64,000 bases of DNA from Boesenbergia rotunda (Eukaryota > Streptophyta > Magnoliopsida > Zingiberales > Zingiberaceae). The notes under the pieces were generated by a model. The model searched no databases, was not told where the DNA came from, and was given only the letters and a program-made list of their open reading frames with translations. The position numbers were made by a program, and so were the translations under genes. How positions within the stretch are numbered: the first letter of the stretch is position 1; the number at the start of each line of letters is the position of its first letter. This document shows positions 44,084 through 55,181 of this stretch, one piece after another. The stretch is taken from NCBI GenBank assembly GCA_024364735.1, contig JAGFNQ010005258.1, positions 843,965 to 907,964 of the forward strand. The letters are read 5' to 3'.

Positions 44084-45230
44084 TCCTACAATTCTTTCCT
44101 CTAATATACGAACAAGTCCAATAAACCAGCAAAGCACAAAGAAATCAAGATGAACGAAACACAAACGACACCTAAACAAGCAAAGTAAAGATTAAGATGG
44201 AAGAGGAGCGCAAGGCAATAGAAAACATTGGGGTTGCTGCTATCTCAAATAAAAGAGGGCTTTGATGCCTGAACCAGAAAGGAAAGGAAAGAACCATGGG
44301 AGAAAGAAATGAGTTACAGAATCACCCTACAATACAAGTTCAAAGAAATCACTCGCCGGTGAACATCAACAGCTAGACTCAGCCGCCGCATACTGTTCTA
44401 AATCGTTTACCACCAAAATTTAATTTTCCACCTCTCACAGTTTGGAATTCCTGCAACAACAAAATCAATATCAAAACCCGAACATGAGATTGGCTGTCCT
44501 AAAATACAGTGAGTTATCAATTCTTCTAAAAGTAAACGAAAACTTTAAAGAGGAAAAAGGTGTAAACTTGCAACTGAACCTCCATAATCTAGCAACATAA
44601 CCGATAATATTTGACAAATTCTTTGCCCCCCTCCCTCTCCCCCAAAAAAAAACTGACAGATACAATCGAACCTAGATAACCTTAGAAGGAGCTGCAGAGT
44701 AACAAATGCTCTCCTGCGACTCGTCAACTTACATACAAAGATCTCCACTGAAAGCAATTGCCGGAATGAAACCGAAGTCTAAGTTGATTTGTAGTATGCG
44801 CTATTGCGAAGAGTTCTAACTTCAATGTGCGCAAATGGGGAGAAAGAAAGTGGAAAACTAGAAGCTCTCAAATCAAAGCAACAAGACATATCATGCCACG
44901 AAAAATGCGAATAAAGACTCGATCTTAAGCATGATACAATATCATAGAAAAACCAAATCCCAAGACTCCAAAAAATCGCCTATCAGATGAAAACTGATTC
45001 AAGAACCACAACCGAGATAACTTCAAGTAGCCCAACATACACCAACGAAAAACACAATTCCTCGGGGAACACCACGGATCTTACCCCTCCACGTCGATGC
45101 CGAACATCAAAAAGACCGAATCGCACGCGCGGGACGGAAGAGCTCGAGCGAGCGAGGCAACGATCGCGAGGGAGGGAGAGGACGAATCTTTCCTTCTTGG
45201 GCACCGAGCGATCACGGGGGAGGAGGCGTG
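44084..45230 (-). promoter_or_regulatory. Long 5' leader and promoter region of the SAC51-like gene
   Basis: GC-rich, CpG-containing DNA at 45080-45230 on the minus strand and a candidate donor GAGGG/GTAAGATCC near 45084 suggest a first leader exon followed by a leader intron. CCATAAAGAG (minus, near 45240) could be a TATA-like element. The acceptor of this intron was not fixed. Long, multi-uORF, spliced leaders are typical of SAC51 genes. Confidence 0.45.
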
Positions 45231-45289
45231 GCTCTTTATGGATCTCTTCAGACTAAAATGCCCTCCTAGTCGCGTCAATTTACTAGTAC

Positions 45290-46620
45290 TTTAATTGTAC
45301 TACGGTGTAGTTCTTGATTATTTTTTGCCCTTCGAGGTCATAATGTTTCATAAATGCGACGCTGTCAAAGAATATGTTGACCCGAGTTGAGTTTGCTGCT
45401 GCGAACCATAGTTTGAACGATATAGTTTCTCATTCACCCTCGCTATTTTGTTGTATTGCAGAATTGCCCATTAACAATTTTAGGATTCCAATTTTATTCA
45501 AACATAATTTGATTTCCCCCCTTTTTAATGCGTCTTTAATGTTGCATCAGATTTCCACTTAGTTGGCAAAAAGTGAACGAGAAAAGAAGGGATATGAGAG
45601 GATTGAGGATGCATGCACATAAATAATTTTAAAACAACAAAATTAAGAAAAATAAAGAACAAATATTTTAAAAATAATCATGAAGCAACAGAAAAAAAAT
45701 GCTTCAAAAGTCAATGACACTAAAATACATAAACCTCGTTATGCCATATATTATAACAAAATATGTACACAGACCAAGTGATGTTAAAGAAAGCATGCTA
45801 TGATACCAAATCTTGAGGTCTCAAGGTGAAAGATTTGCTCAGAGTTTGTTTAATCCCTCAAGGGTTGGACAAAGTGGCTTTAAGTCTTCTTTCGGGGTCA
45901 TGCTGCCTTTGCTTAGGGTTGAGGGAACAAAAGGAAAGAGGGATTAAGGAAAGGCCTCCCTTGAGGTCCACTCTTTAAGTAGCATGGGGTATATGCACCC
46001 TGCTTTTGGGTTAAGGGATGAGGATTATATTAAGGGCATGCTAATCATGATTAGTGTGGGATTAATAAGTCAAGGAACATGTACGTGTCGTGTGGAGGAT
46101 CGACAGTATAGAAGACTTCAGATTGATGGCTGCTGGTTCATTTGGATTGGTATACCAAGTCAACCCCAGCACAAACATTGACAATTTGCATTTTTCATAC
46201 AACAGCGACAAGTTTGTAAAAGAATCGATAGCCACACGAGAAGGCAAGCTCGGGACCTTTTCCCTCTGTGCGGTTGAAGGATTCATAATGGAGGAGACTT
46301 GAAGGAAGGGGCCTACGCTGCGCACGCAAACAAAGGACGCACACTCCTTCAAGCTTTGCGAGCATGGTTTGTGGATTCTCCAACAGAGACACCATATCTT
46401 ATTATTATTATTATAACTTCTTTCTTTTATCAGAAAAAGGAGGGCAAAGAGTAGGAAAATTAAACGCACCCACCATCACCATGCACCTTTCTTGGTCGCC
46501 ATGGAAAGAGAGGAAAGGGAAAGGAATGGAATTGGTGCATGTAGCATTGCATGCCTTACTTTGTAATAAACTTAGGAAGGAGTGAGGAATGGAAATCCAT
46601 GCTACTGTGCGTGATGTCTG
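45290..46620. other. Spacer
   Basis: No supported gene. Overlapping frames near 46062-46469 on both strands have no domain I can name. Confidence 0.5.
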
Positions 46621-46621
46621 G

Positions 46622-46852
46622 AGTAGTGTAACCCACCCGTAGAGTTATGGTGTAATGGATCCCAACTATGATATATTTTGTAAGAATTTTTTCTTTAAAT
46701 GGAGCGCGAACTCTGGAACACTGGACTTCTGGACTATCCGCCACGAGCACTTCCTAATTTACCCTGGCAGCCGGTGAAAAACTTTCGTGAGTCGGACTGG
46801 TCGCCCGAGGTTAGAAAAACCTCGTCAATCGTTTTTTTAAGTAGTGCAGCCC
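46622..46852 (+). mobile_element. tRNA-derived SINE, copy C, with internal head deletion
   Basis: Element 46635-46839. The head is GAGTTATGGTGTAATGGATCCC: box A runs straight into the end of box B, so about 35-40 bp of the tRNA-like part is gone. The body (GCGCGAACTCTGGAAC, GCCACGAGCACTTCCTAATTT) and the T-run tail match the family. Flanks AGTAGTGTAACCC and AGTAGTGCAGCCC match at 11 of 13. Confidence 0.82.
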
Positions 46853-47080
46853 TGACTTCATAGTGCAGCGGAAAGAGTGATTAGCTGTCTCTCAGAGATT
46901 TATGATTCGATCCCTAGTTACGACGTATTTCACAGAATTTTTCTTCTAAATGGGGTGCCCATTCACAGGATGTTGGGCTTCTGGATCGTCCACCGTGAAT
47001 GCTTTCCAATTTACTCTAATAGATGATGAAAAACTTTCGTGAGACCTAATCGATTATTTTAGATTCGATTGTTACCTAAT
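46853..47080 (+). mobile_element. tRNA-derived SINE, copy D
   Basis: Directly follows copy C. Box A TAGTGCAGCGG and box B ATTCGATCCCT (about 46904) are clear. The body matches the family (GATGTTGGGCTTCTGGATCG). The tail is diverged and no target duplication was found. Confidence 0.8.
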
Positions 47081-47550
47081 ATAATGACTACCACCGCAAT
47101 TGATGTTCATGTGGGATTAGTTTCATTCTGGTCCATACTGTTTGCTTGCTTGTTTTTCCCAATTAGTTTTGACCTTAGAAGGTTGCGTTGTCTCCATGTA
47201 TTTATAAGGTATTACTTCATCCACCACTCGTTCTTCTTTGCAAAGAGATCGTGTAGCCCTACCAAACAAAGCTGTTGAATCGATCGTTGTCATATAGGGC
47301 TTTAGCAGATATTTAATGGGGATGATAGATTTATACAATGAAATAAGTGAAACAAATAGGATGGAATAAAAAGGAGAAAAACTAAAGGAGTAAAAATCTT
47401 AGTGTTATCTTGTTATCGATAGTGGCCATTAGACAAATTATGTTTGGGGCGAGATTGTCATGCTCAACTCAAGCCCTCCTTTTGTCTTTTCATCACACGA
47501 GTGTGAGTGTTTTGTCGGACGAGGTAAATTTCGTCGTGCATAATTAAAAA
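47081..47550. other. Spacer
   Basis: No gene recognised; short frames only. Confidence 0.5.
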
Positions 47551-47772
47551 AGACAATGATACACAACAAAATTTTAACATGAAAACAACATGAATAACAT
47601 GACACTTTTTATATACGTATCCGATTACCACTTGGACATCAACGACGGCCTCCGGCCGTCGTCCCAAACCATTCTATAACCTGGGGGGCATAGTAAACCC
47701 GTCGAGGATCGCTATAATTAGAATGTCACGTCATTCATGTTGGATTTCATGCTACAAATTCTTCTAATACTA
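47550..47772. mobile_element. Second copy of the Mutator-like MITE family
   Basis: Shares the core of 27207-27460: a GC-rich hairpin (GACGGCCTCCGGCCGTC) and CTGGGGGGCATAGTAAACCC. Ends pair as inverted repeats (TTTTAACATGAAAACAACATGAATAAC against, inverted, TTTGTAGCATGAAATCC and AACATGAATGAC). Boundaries are approximate. Confidence 0.65.
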
Positions 47773-48860
47773 AAAAATAAAATCATATTTTTTAAAAAAA
47801 AAAAAAAAAAAAAAAATTAAAAAATATAACATTGTCTAAATTTATTAAAGAATGATCAAAATCTTTTACTCTTCTATAACTATAAATAATGCATTAATAT
47901 ACGTGCAACATAGTAGCTAGTTTAGGCAACGCTATCGAATTGCTCTATTGTGAATAGAAGAAAACAGCCATGTCCTGCTTCATAAAATTGACTAGGAGTT
48001 GAAACTTTTGTTGGCATTGGGGAGGCAATAATGATTCAGGGACTGCATCTTCTTGGTGCCCAATGTTTTGGAGCATCTTATCAGATGCTAGCTCTATTGA
48101 CATGGACCAATATTTTGGAAGTAGAATTCGATTAACTCGATTAATACAAGAATCAATAAGCATCAAAGAAAAGTGCGACCCTGTGCTTAAGAAAATGCTA
48201 AGAACAAGGACAAGCAATAGGATATAGTTTAATAATGCATGATAATTACTAGTACCAGCCCAACTCGAAAGTTGAAAGAACCATAACACTAGTGCCTAGA
48301 TAGATATGAAATGCATGTCAGGACATACAAAACATTGTTTGGAGTAAACGGGTTTACATATAAAAAAACACTCCATTCGAATGAGACTTTGGCAAATTAT
48401 AGCACATAAAGTGTGGATAACTTCCATCAAGGTATAGTGCATGCGGCAATGATGAAACTGGTCCAACAAGAACAACTTTACTCGCAGGATCATGAAGCAT
48501 CAGGGAAACGACAAGCATGCACAATTAGGAGGTAATGTGCAGTGGGGGGTAAAGGTGTCACCAAAGGTTTCTTGATATGTTTCTATGCATCATAGATACT
48601 TCATGTGCTTTACATAATGCTATACATGTAAATGAAAAATTATTGTTGTTGATGCTGACAAGATAAGTATTCATCGAGTAATGATCAAAAGGTGACAAAA
48701 AGCTTCTTGTTTCTCATAATGAAGCAGATGGCATTCTTGCAAGGTTGTCTCAAAAAGGCATTTATAACCATAGCAAAATATAAATCATTCTTGTGAAGAC
48801 TGTCATTTAAATACAAGTCCCATAGAAATACTAACAAGTCTTAAAACACCATTACTTGTA
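47773..48860. other. Spacer 3' of OST4 with an unassigned minus-strand frame
   Basis: Starts with a poly-A run (about 47788-47816). The minus-strand frame at 47945-48170 (KYWSMSIELASDKML, QEDAVPESLLPPQCQQ) looks protein-like and could be a terminal exon, but I recognise no family and find no partner exon. Confidence 0.35.
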
Positions 48861-48863
48861 GCA

Positions 48864-48942
48864 CTAGTTTCCTTCACGCTTTGGTATGCCATTACATATT
48901 GATAAATGATGACAAAAAACACGATGGCAAGGAAATTGGGCC
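48864..48942 (-). pseudogene. Degenerate partial duplicate of OST4
   Basis: The minus strand reads NFLAIVFFVIIYQYVMA, matching residues 12-28 of the neighbouring OST4, then a 1-bp deletion shifts the tail although GAAGGAAACTAG is still visible at the DNA level. Its first 11 codons are missing. It lies about 15 bp downstream of the intact copy, in the same orientation. Confidence 0.8.
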
Positions 48943-48956
48943 TTTACCTCAAATCA

Positions 48957-49070
48957 CTAGTTTCCTTCATACTTTGGGTCTGCCACTACATAGTGATAAG
49001 CGATTACCAAAACAAATATAAAGATGCCAAGAAAATTGGCAAAGAATCCCAAGTCTTGATCGTCAATCAT
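48957..49070 (-). CDS. OST4: Oligosaccharyltransferase subunit OST4 (37 residues)
   Basis: ATG at 49070, stop TAG at 48957. The protein begins MIDDQDLGFFANFLGIFI and ends ADPKYEGN, with one hydrophobic helix (about residues 8-27) and a short lumenal N-terminus. It matches plant OST4 in length and sequence. OST4 is a tiny membrane subunit of the oligosaccharyltransferase of the ER, which transfers the lipid-linked glycan to Asn of nascent proteins, and it stabilises the STT3 and OST3/6 subunits. A splice acceptor (TTTCTTGCAG) abuts the ATG, so the leader is spliced. The gene is too short for routine ORF thresholds and is easily missed. The frame is intact. Confidence 0.95.
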   Translation of the reverse strand: MIDDQDLGFFANFLGIFIFVLVIAYHYVVADPKYEGN

Positions 49071-52000
49071 CTGCAAGAAAGATAAAAGGAAATTATCCAG
49101 GTAGGAGGGACAATGTTACATGTTAACTTGTAGCAATCTGCCAACATAACCACGGGACCATAAGAATTACTGCAACTCTCAAAAGGCACACTGCATTGAT
49201 TTAGTGTGGTCTTTCTGACCCATACCAATTAGAAGAGGCAATACCATACCACATCACAATCATAATAATGAGTAACACAGTAAAAAATTTAGGGAACAGG
49301 AAATTATCATGATTTAGGGTAAGTCTAAATATTCTTTGGGTCATCTGGAAGATACAAGGCGAACACTGTGGAACAATTGGTTCTATTGAGGGTCAGGATC
49401 TCATGAAATAATTAGTTCCAAGCCACAAGTCAGAAGGTTGTTCTCAACTCCAATCCACCAATCTCAGGTCCTATTTTAAGCAACCTTATGATCACGACCT
49501 GACCAAGACTGATTTTGGGGAAATGCAACATCAATTTCTAGCAAAACAGTAATTATTTAATATTTTAAACTGCTGTCCCAAAAAAAATCTTGAAGAAAAA
49601 AAGTTGGCACAATTTTTAAAGTTTATTGAAATGGCAAGATCATAGTGGCAAGAGTGCTACTTGGTTTTTTCCATATACTGCTTATTAGAAGCAGGAGGAT
49701 GGTGTCTGAACTCTCCTGGTTGTACCAAGATAACAATGTCAAGACAGATACTTGGTTCTTTCCTAAAAAACTCTTTTCAGATACCATCAATCAGATTTAA
49801 AATTGTAGCAAAGCACTAAGATGGTGTTCGAACTTGAAGTCACCCAGTGACACCAAAATAATATTGTCAAGACAGTTACTTGGTGATTTCCTTAAAAAAC
49901 ATTTCTTTAAAAACCACCAATCAATTGAAGATGCTACCCACACAGGAAAAAATGTTGTTTGAACCCTCCCAGTGACCACAATAAACTGGATAGATTGAAT
50001 AAATCCACATGATTGACATGGGTGCAATCTACTGTAGCCTAATCTAGGATGAATATTAATATCATATGATTATTAAATGAAACTTTTCCAATAGTCTTAA
50101 GGGTAAGTTATCACCCAATCAAATTTAACATGCACCAAGAATAACAGGATAAATCACACACACTTTAATGAGCACCCTACATTTGGGAAACAAAGAATAC
50201 TATGAGCCAAATTAACTGGTTATTGATAGTAAAGCCTCCCAGCCATTTATTTTGTAGAATAAGTATATCGCATTCCTATTGCAAGGGATCAAGATTACCA
50301 TGCTTTAGTAGTGCCAACTCTGAATACTTTTAATTCCTGTTTAGTTGTACAAATGTTGGTTTAGAGAATATTAGATAAGGAATCCAAACCACTCTAAGGT
50401 AGGTATAATATAGGAAGGGCACCTCATTGGTCTGGGTAATTTATTTCAAGCAAGTCAATCTATTTTGTTTCATAGATCACCTCTGATTGATTGACTTTTT
50501 CATCATTTTCCGCATATTTTTATCAGCAATTACCACATTCATCATTACATAGATCATTAAGATTTTGGTACTATGAAGTAGTAGAGAGCCCACCTTCTGC
50601 AGAGTGATACAAGACTTTCTAGTTTGTGTTCTGGCAATTTCTTCCATCCTGTTCTCAAATCTCGGAGACACACTCTTTAATTTAAAAAAAAAAAAATGAA
50701 TGCACACTTATATTCAGGACATTTGCTATTTCTTGACATCTACACTAGATTTCAATATCAAAGTAAATGATCCAATACAAGTTATCGTTTATGTAGATGC
50801 ACACAATCTATTTCTTGGTACAAAGAATTCCAAAGCATAGATCAGGTGGCAGGCCTATGTGAAGTTTGCAATTACTACTTGTGCATGACAACACATTCTC
50901 TCAGAAACACATTCATAAACAATAAAAAAAATGCACACTTATTTGCTATTTCTTGATATCAACTAAGGGAACTCAACTATGTTTGCAACTAAGGGACCTC
51001 AATCATGACCCTTTTCAGCTGATGAAAGGTAATCTCAGTGAAATCCTAACTCCTAGGCCAAACTAGAAACTCCACTGAGGTTCCCAGACGATAACTTCAA
51101 CACAAGACCCAACAGCTTTAGCATCCTCCTGTGTGTTGATGGACATACAAACGGCGATTATCCACAAGATGAAACTCCAAATGCTTGGTGCATTGAATAT
51201 GATAGTTCACCCTGCATTTAATCCAACCAGTCACCTCATGTTTAAGGCTAAGGAAGCAATGCTTCTGCATCTTATGAATATCTTGGTAAGTCCAATGCCA
51301 AGGATGACAGTTGCTGAACTCACATATTCCTTTTCTTCTGAGTTTTACCAACTCTTCTCTACCATATTTGAGCGTCTAAATGCCCTTGTCGGACCAACCC
51401 CAGTGTTGGCTTTGCAAGCCGAGAGCTTCATGGATCCACCCTCTCAATCTGCCACGTTGGGATGAGATCGTGGCTCGGTTCATTCAAAACCATTTTTTTC
51501 TTCAGAATCATTGAGGCACACAGGCTCATACCTTACCACGAAGCCCACACATCACGAATATTCTAGTTATAATGATTAATAAGATCACCCAGCATGAGTG
51601 AAAATATGTCTTTTTTATAGCTTCATCTCCATAAAAATCACCTTCCTAGACCACTAAGAAACTTACCTCTGCATATTATATCAATCCAAAAGAGGAACGA
51701 AATACGGCAATTTACACATGTTGATCATAGAATCGACAATCACATGCACATTCTTATCGTCGTGGAGTAGCAGGATCTACTAAATCATACCAATCTAGGT
51801 TATCTGGATCTCCAGTGGGAATGAGTAACCAACTCCTCGTAAACTGGCTCCGATCTTAAGATCCATGGAGAAATCGAGGTGCCCGTAGCAGCAAGCGTTT
51901 CGTAAATAAAGCAATTTTTTTTAAGAAAATAAAAACTTAATTCAGGAAAAAATGAATACTATATAATCAACAAAACATCAAGTTTTGATCAACCTAATAG

Positions 52001-52079
52001 TAAAGCAAATCGAACCACGGTTTAGAAGTAGAATAAAGATAAATGAATAAATCAGAAACAGAAGAGCGGAAAGAGGCAC
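49071..52079 (-). other. Probable leader intron of OST4
   Basis: The acceptor is certain (AG at 49072-49071). The only GC-rich, leader-like stretch upstream is 52080-52170, with a donor CCGGAG/GTGCCT at 52079, which would give a 3.0-kb intron. Other donors cannot be excluded. Within it, short frames at 50477-50707 and 51118-51465 show no known domain. Confidence 0.45.
49640..50000. repeat. Degenerate tandem repeat, period about 122-131 bp
   Basis: Blocks GATGGTGTCTGAAC (49698), GATGGTGTTCGAAC (49820) and AATGTTGTTTGAAC (about 49951), each followed by a CCAGTGAC-like segment, and two of them by TGTCAAGACAG and TACTTGG. A partial block precedes them. About three copies, well diverged. Confidence 0.75.
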
Positions 52080-52170
52080 CTCCGGTTGGCGGGCTGAGCG
52101 GATCAGGAACTGGTAACTTTAGAGACGGCGTAGCAGCGGAGGAGGCGACGGTTCTTTCTTGCAGGTATTA
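52080..52170 (-). promoter_or_regulatory. Candidate first leader exon and promoter of OST4
   Basis: A GC-rich stretch (minus GTCGCCTCCTCCGCTGCTAC) ending at a donor, preceded by TTTTTAATACC near 52166-52176 as a weak TATA-like element. Assigned to OST4 by position and orientation only. Confidence 0.4.
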
Positions 52171-52379
52171 AAAACGCCTGAAAGCCCTAAAACAACGAAA
52201 GTAAACGGCAACGATTGGGAATAATCGGCACCCGTGCATGATACGACCGAGCCATGCTTTAAGATTCGCTAGAAAACTGATTGGCTAATAATCAAAGATC
52301 CAAGTGGAGTGAACCGAAGATTCCAGCGGAGCGCACCGAAATTTCCAACCATGCCATCCGCATTGGGAACGTTGAATGT

Positions 52380-54600
52380 TCGTACGTAAAAAACTTGAAT
52401 GGCGTTTGATTTACTCTATTTTTTTATTTTTATTTTTTTTAAATTTATATTTTTTTTATTTTCTGAAAAATAATTTTTTTTAAATGTTATATCTTTTTCT
52501 AAAAAATAAAATTTAAAATACAAACCAAATACATTTTTTAAAAAACATATTTTCTACCTAAAATGAAAAATAAATATACCAAACGTCTCCTTATATTTAT
52601 AAAAGAAAATTTCTTAAAATTTATTTGTATGAAAAGACGTATGTAAAATTAGTTCATTCTTGTTATATTTTTTTCATCAATAATTTTTTTTTACAGTTTA
52701 TTTTTTGAAACTTTTGAATCATCTTTTCATAATTTGATTTTAAAATAATAAATTATGATTCGGATAGTAGTATTGTCATCTTCTCTAATCTTAAATATCT
52801 TTTCTTATATTGTACAACTCGACCACCAACTTTTTACTATATTTTTCTACGATTGTGAAAACTTAAGAAATAATTAAAATATTATCTATAAATAAATAAT
52901 AAATGATGATTATATAATTAAAAAAAATATTTTTAAAATGGGATAAATATCAAGTCATGTTGGCTCTGAAATCCTAGAATATCATGCTTATGAAATCTAA
53001 GAATATTAGGTCTTCTGATACTCAAAATCGAAATTATTTTTTTCCAAAATAACTATAAATAATTGAAATAAGGATATAAATAGAAAAATATAGAATATCG
53101 AAAAATATAAATTAAATAATAATAAAGAAAGATATATAAAATATAAAAAAATAGAGTTAGTAGAATTTTATATATTAAAAATATATAAAATAGAAATTAA
53201 AATGAATTTTATACATGAAAATTAAGATATATTAAATATCATGAAAAAATAATTAAAAGATGATTAGATATTTTAAAATTTCATTAAAAAAGGAATAAAT
53301 ATTATGCTACATTAGGCCTGATATCCAAAGATAGTCCTCTATTAGTTTTCCTAATATCGAAGCTAGGTTAGACATTAGTTTCAGATATAAAATTTAATAT
53401 AAAATAATATAAAATAAATAAGTAAAATATAAAAAATAGAGATTTAAATAAAGATATAATAAGAATAAAGAATAAAATAAAATAAATAATATAAGTAAAA
53501 AAAATATAATACTAATAAATAATAAATAATAAATATAAAAGAGAATAACATAAATATATAAAAAGAAAAAAATAAGATATAAATATAAAATATAGAATAA
53601 AAAATAATGAAAGTATAAAATAAAAATAAATAAATATAGTTTATAGATTAAAAATATAAGAAATAAATATAATAGAAATTAAAATAAAATAAAAATATGA
53701 AAAAATTAAGATATATAATAAGATATAAAGATAAATAAAATAAAGAGATAAAGATGAGAGATAAAAAAAGATAGTCTAAATATACTATAATTCTACATGA
53801 TGCATTGTTTCGTACCAAATGACACGAGTCACACGACACGAGGAGATCATTGCTATAGTGATTAGGACTAAGTTTTGACGCCATTACCTTCTCTTACTTC
53901 AAACCTACTTAATGATATTAAGTATTAAGAAATTCAAATATCTTAGGTCCATCAATGAGTTTTGGCGAAATCTCACTCATAGATCTAAAAAAATATGATT
54001 GCAACAATTTAAAATATTATGAGTTTATGGAGTTGCAAGAACTTGAATTGCGTTATCCATTGTGTATTTAGGGGCTTTCTATATATTCTTATATAGTACG
54101 ATACGTTTAAACTTGTTTAAGGTCAAATAAAGTGTGTTATCCATGTTGGGTCTGATATTCTCGGATTTTAGACCCTTTGATATCCAAAATCGATTTTTTC
54201 AAAATAATTATAAATAAATATATGAAATATATAAAAATAGAGATAAAAGATAAAGGAAAATATAAAGAGATAAAAAAGATAAAAATATAAACGAATACAT
54301 TATAAATGAATTATATATATATATATATATAATAAATATAAATAAAAAAAAAAAAATATATATATATATATATATAAATTAAATTACATTATAACTATAA
54401 ATATATAATGTAAACACAATAATTACTTATGAATTAAACACAATAATATATAAAATATGGTAAGTCGGGAACTAGTCCTCTCATAACGATATTAGGTTTC
54501 CGGATGATTTGATTGGATACTCTAATTTAGAGGGGTTAAATTGCTTGAAACCCTAAACTTAAGGGCTTAAAGTGGATTGGTTGGATTCGGAGGGCTCAAA
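52380..54600. other. Very AT-rich spacer with repeated segments
   Basis: Long A/T runs, AAATATAAATAAAA-like simple sequence and TA tracts (54308-54330, 54357-54377). A theme of AATCCTAGAATATCATG..TACTCAAAATCGA near 52965-53035 recurs in diverged form near 53310-53340 and 54145-54200. No gene. Confidence 0.65.
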
Positions 54601-54646
54601 TACATTTTGTCTCACTTATATCCCCTTCTCTCCGTTCTTTCACTTC

Positions 54647-54929
54647 TTCTTTCTGCCGAAACCGCCCCCGGGGTTATGGTGCAGCGGTAGGGTGACTAGT
54701 CACTATCCCAGACATCCACGGTTCGATCCCCAGCTATAACATATCTGTAAGATTTTTCCTCCAAATGGAGCACAAACCCGGGGACGTTGGGCTTCTAGAC
54801 CGTCCACCGCGAGCGCTTCTCGATTTACCCTGACGGCTGATGGGAAACTTCCGTGGACCGGACCGATCACCCGAGGTTGGACAAACCTCCTTAATCATTT
54901 TGTTTTTTTTCTTTCTGCCGAAACCACCC
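54647..54929 (+). mobile_element. tRNA-derived SINE, copy E, with 21-bp target duplication
   Basis: Element 54668-54908. Best-preserved head of the family: box A TGGTGCAGCGG (54677-54687) and box B GGTTCGATCCC (54720-54730), 32 bp apart as in a tRNA. Body and TTGTTTTTTTT tail follow. Flanks TTCTTTCTGCCGAAACCGCCC and TTCTTTCTGCCGAAACCACCC match at 20 of 21, showing a young insertion. Confidence 0.93.
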
Positions 54930-55181
54930 GAGCCCCAATTCCTCTTCCTTCTTCTTCCTCATGCAATTGATCCTCCACCCAAGCTCCCTCTCTCTGATCC
55001 TCTACACGTCGTAGATCGTCAACCATGTCTCATCTCTCACCACTTTGTTTTTTGGATCTCCTCATCGCGCGGAGTTGTGAACTCCCTTCTTTTTCCTCTG
55101 ATTCAGTCACGGCGATTCGTCTGCACAGATCTGGTTGTCGATCGAGGGTGAGAGCCATTGATGTCTTCCCATAGATCAGTA

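Noticed and set aside
46062..46469. 135-codon minus-strand ORF
   Set aside because: Overlaps an equally open plus-strand frame, shows no domain, and lies in spacer DNA.
54669..54740. tRNA gene
   Set aside because: Box A and box B fit a tRNA, but the stretch is the head of a SINE with a body and long target duplications, and the acceptor stem does not pair.
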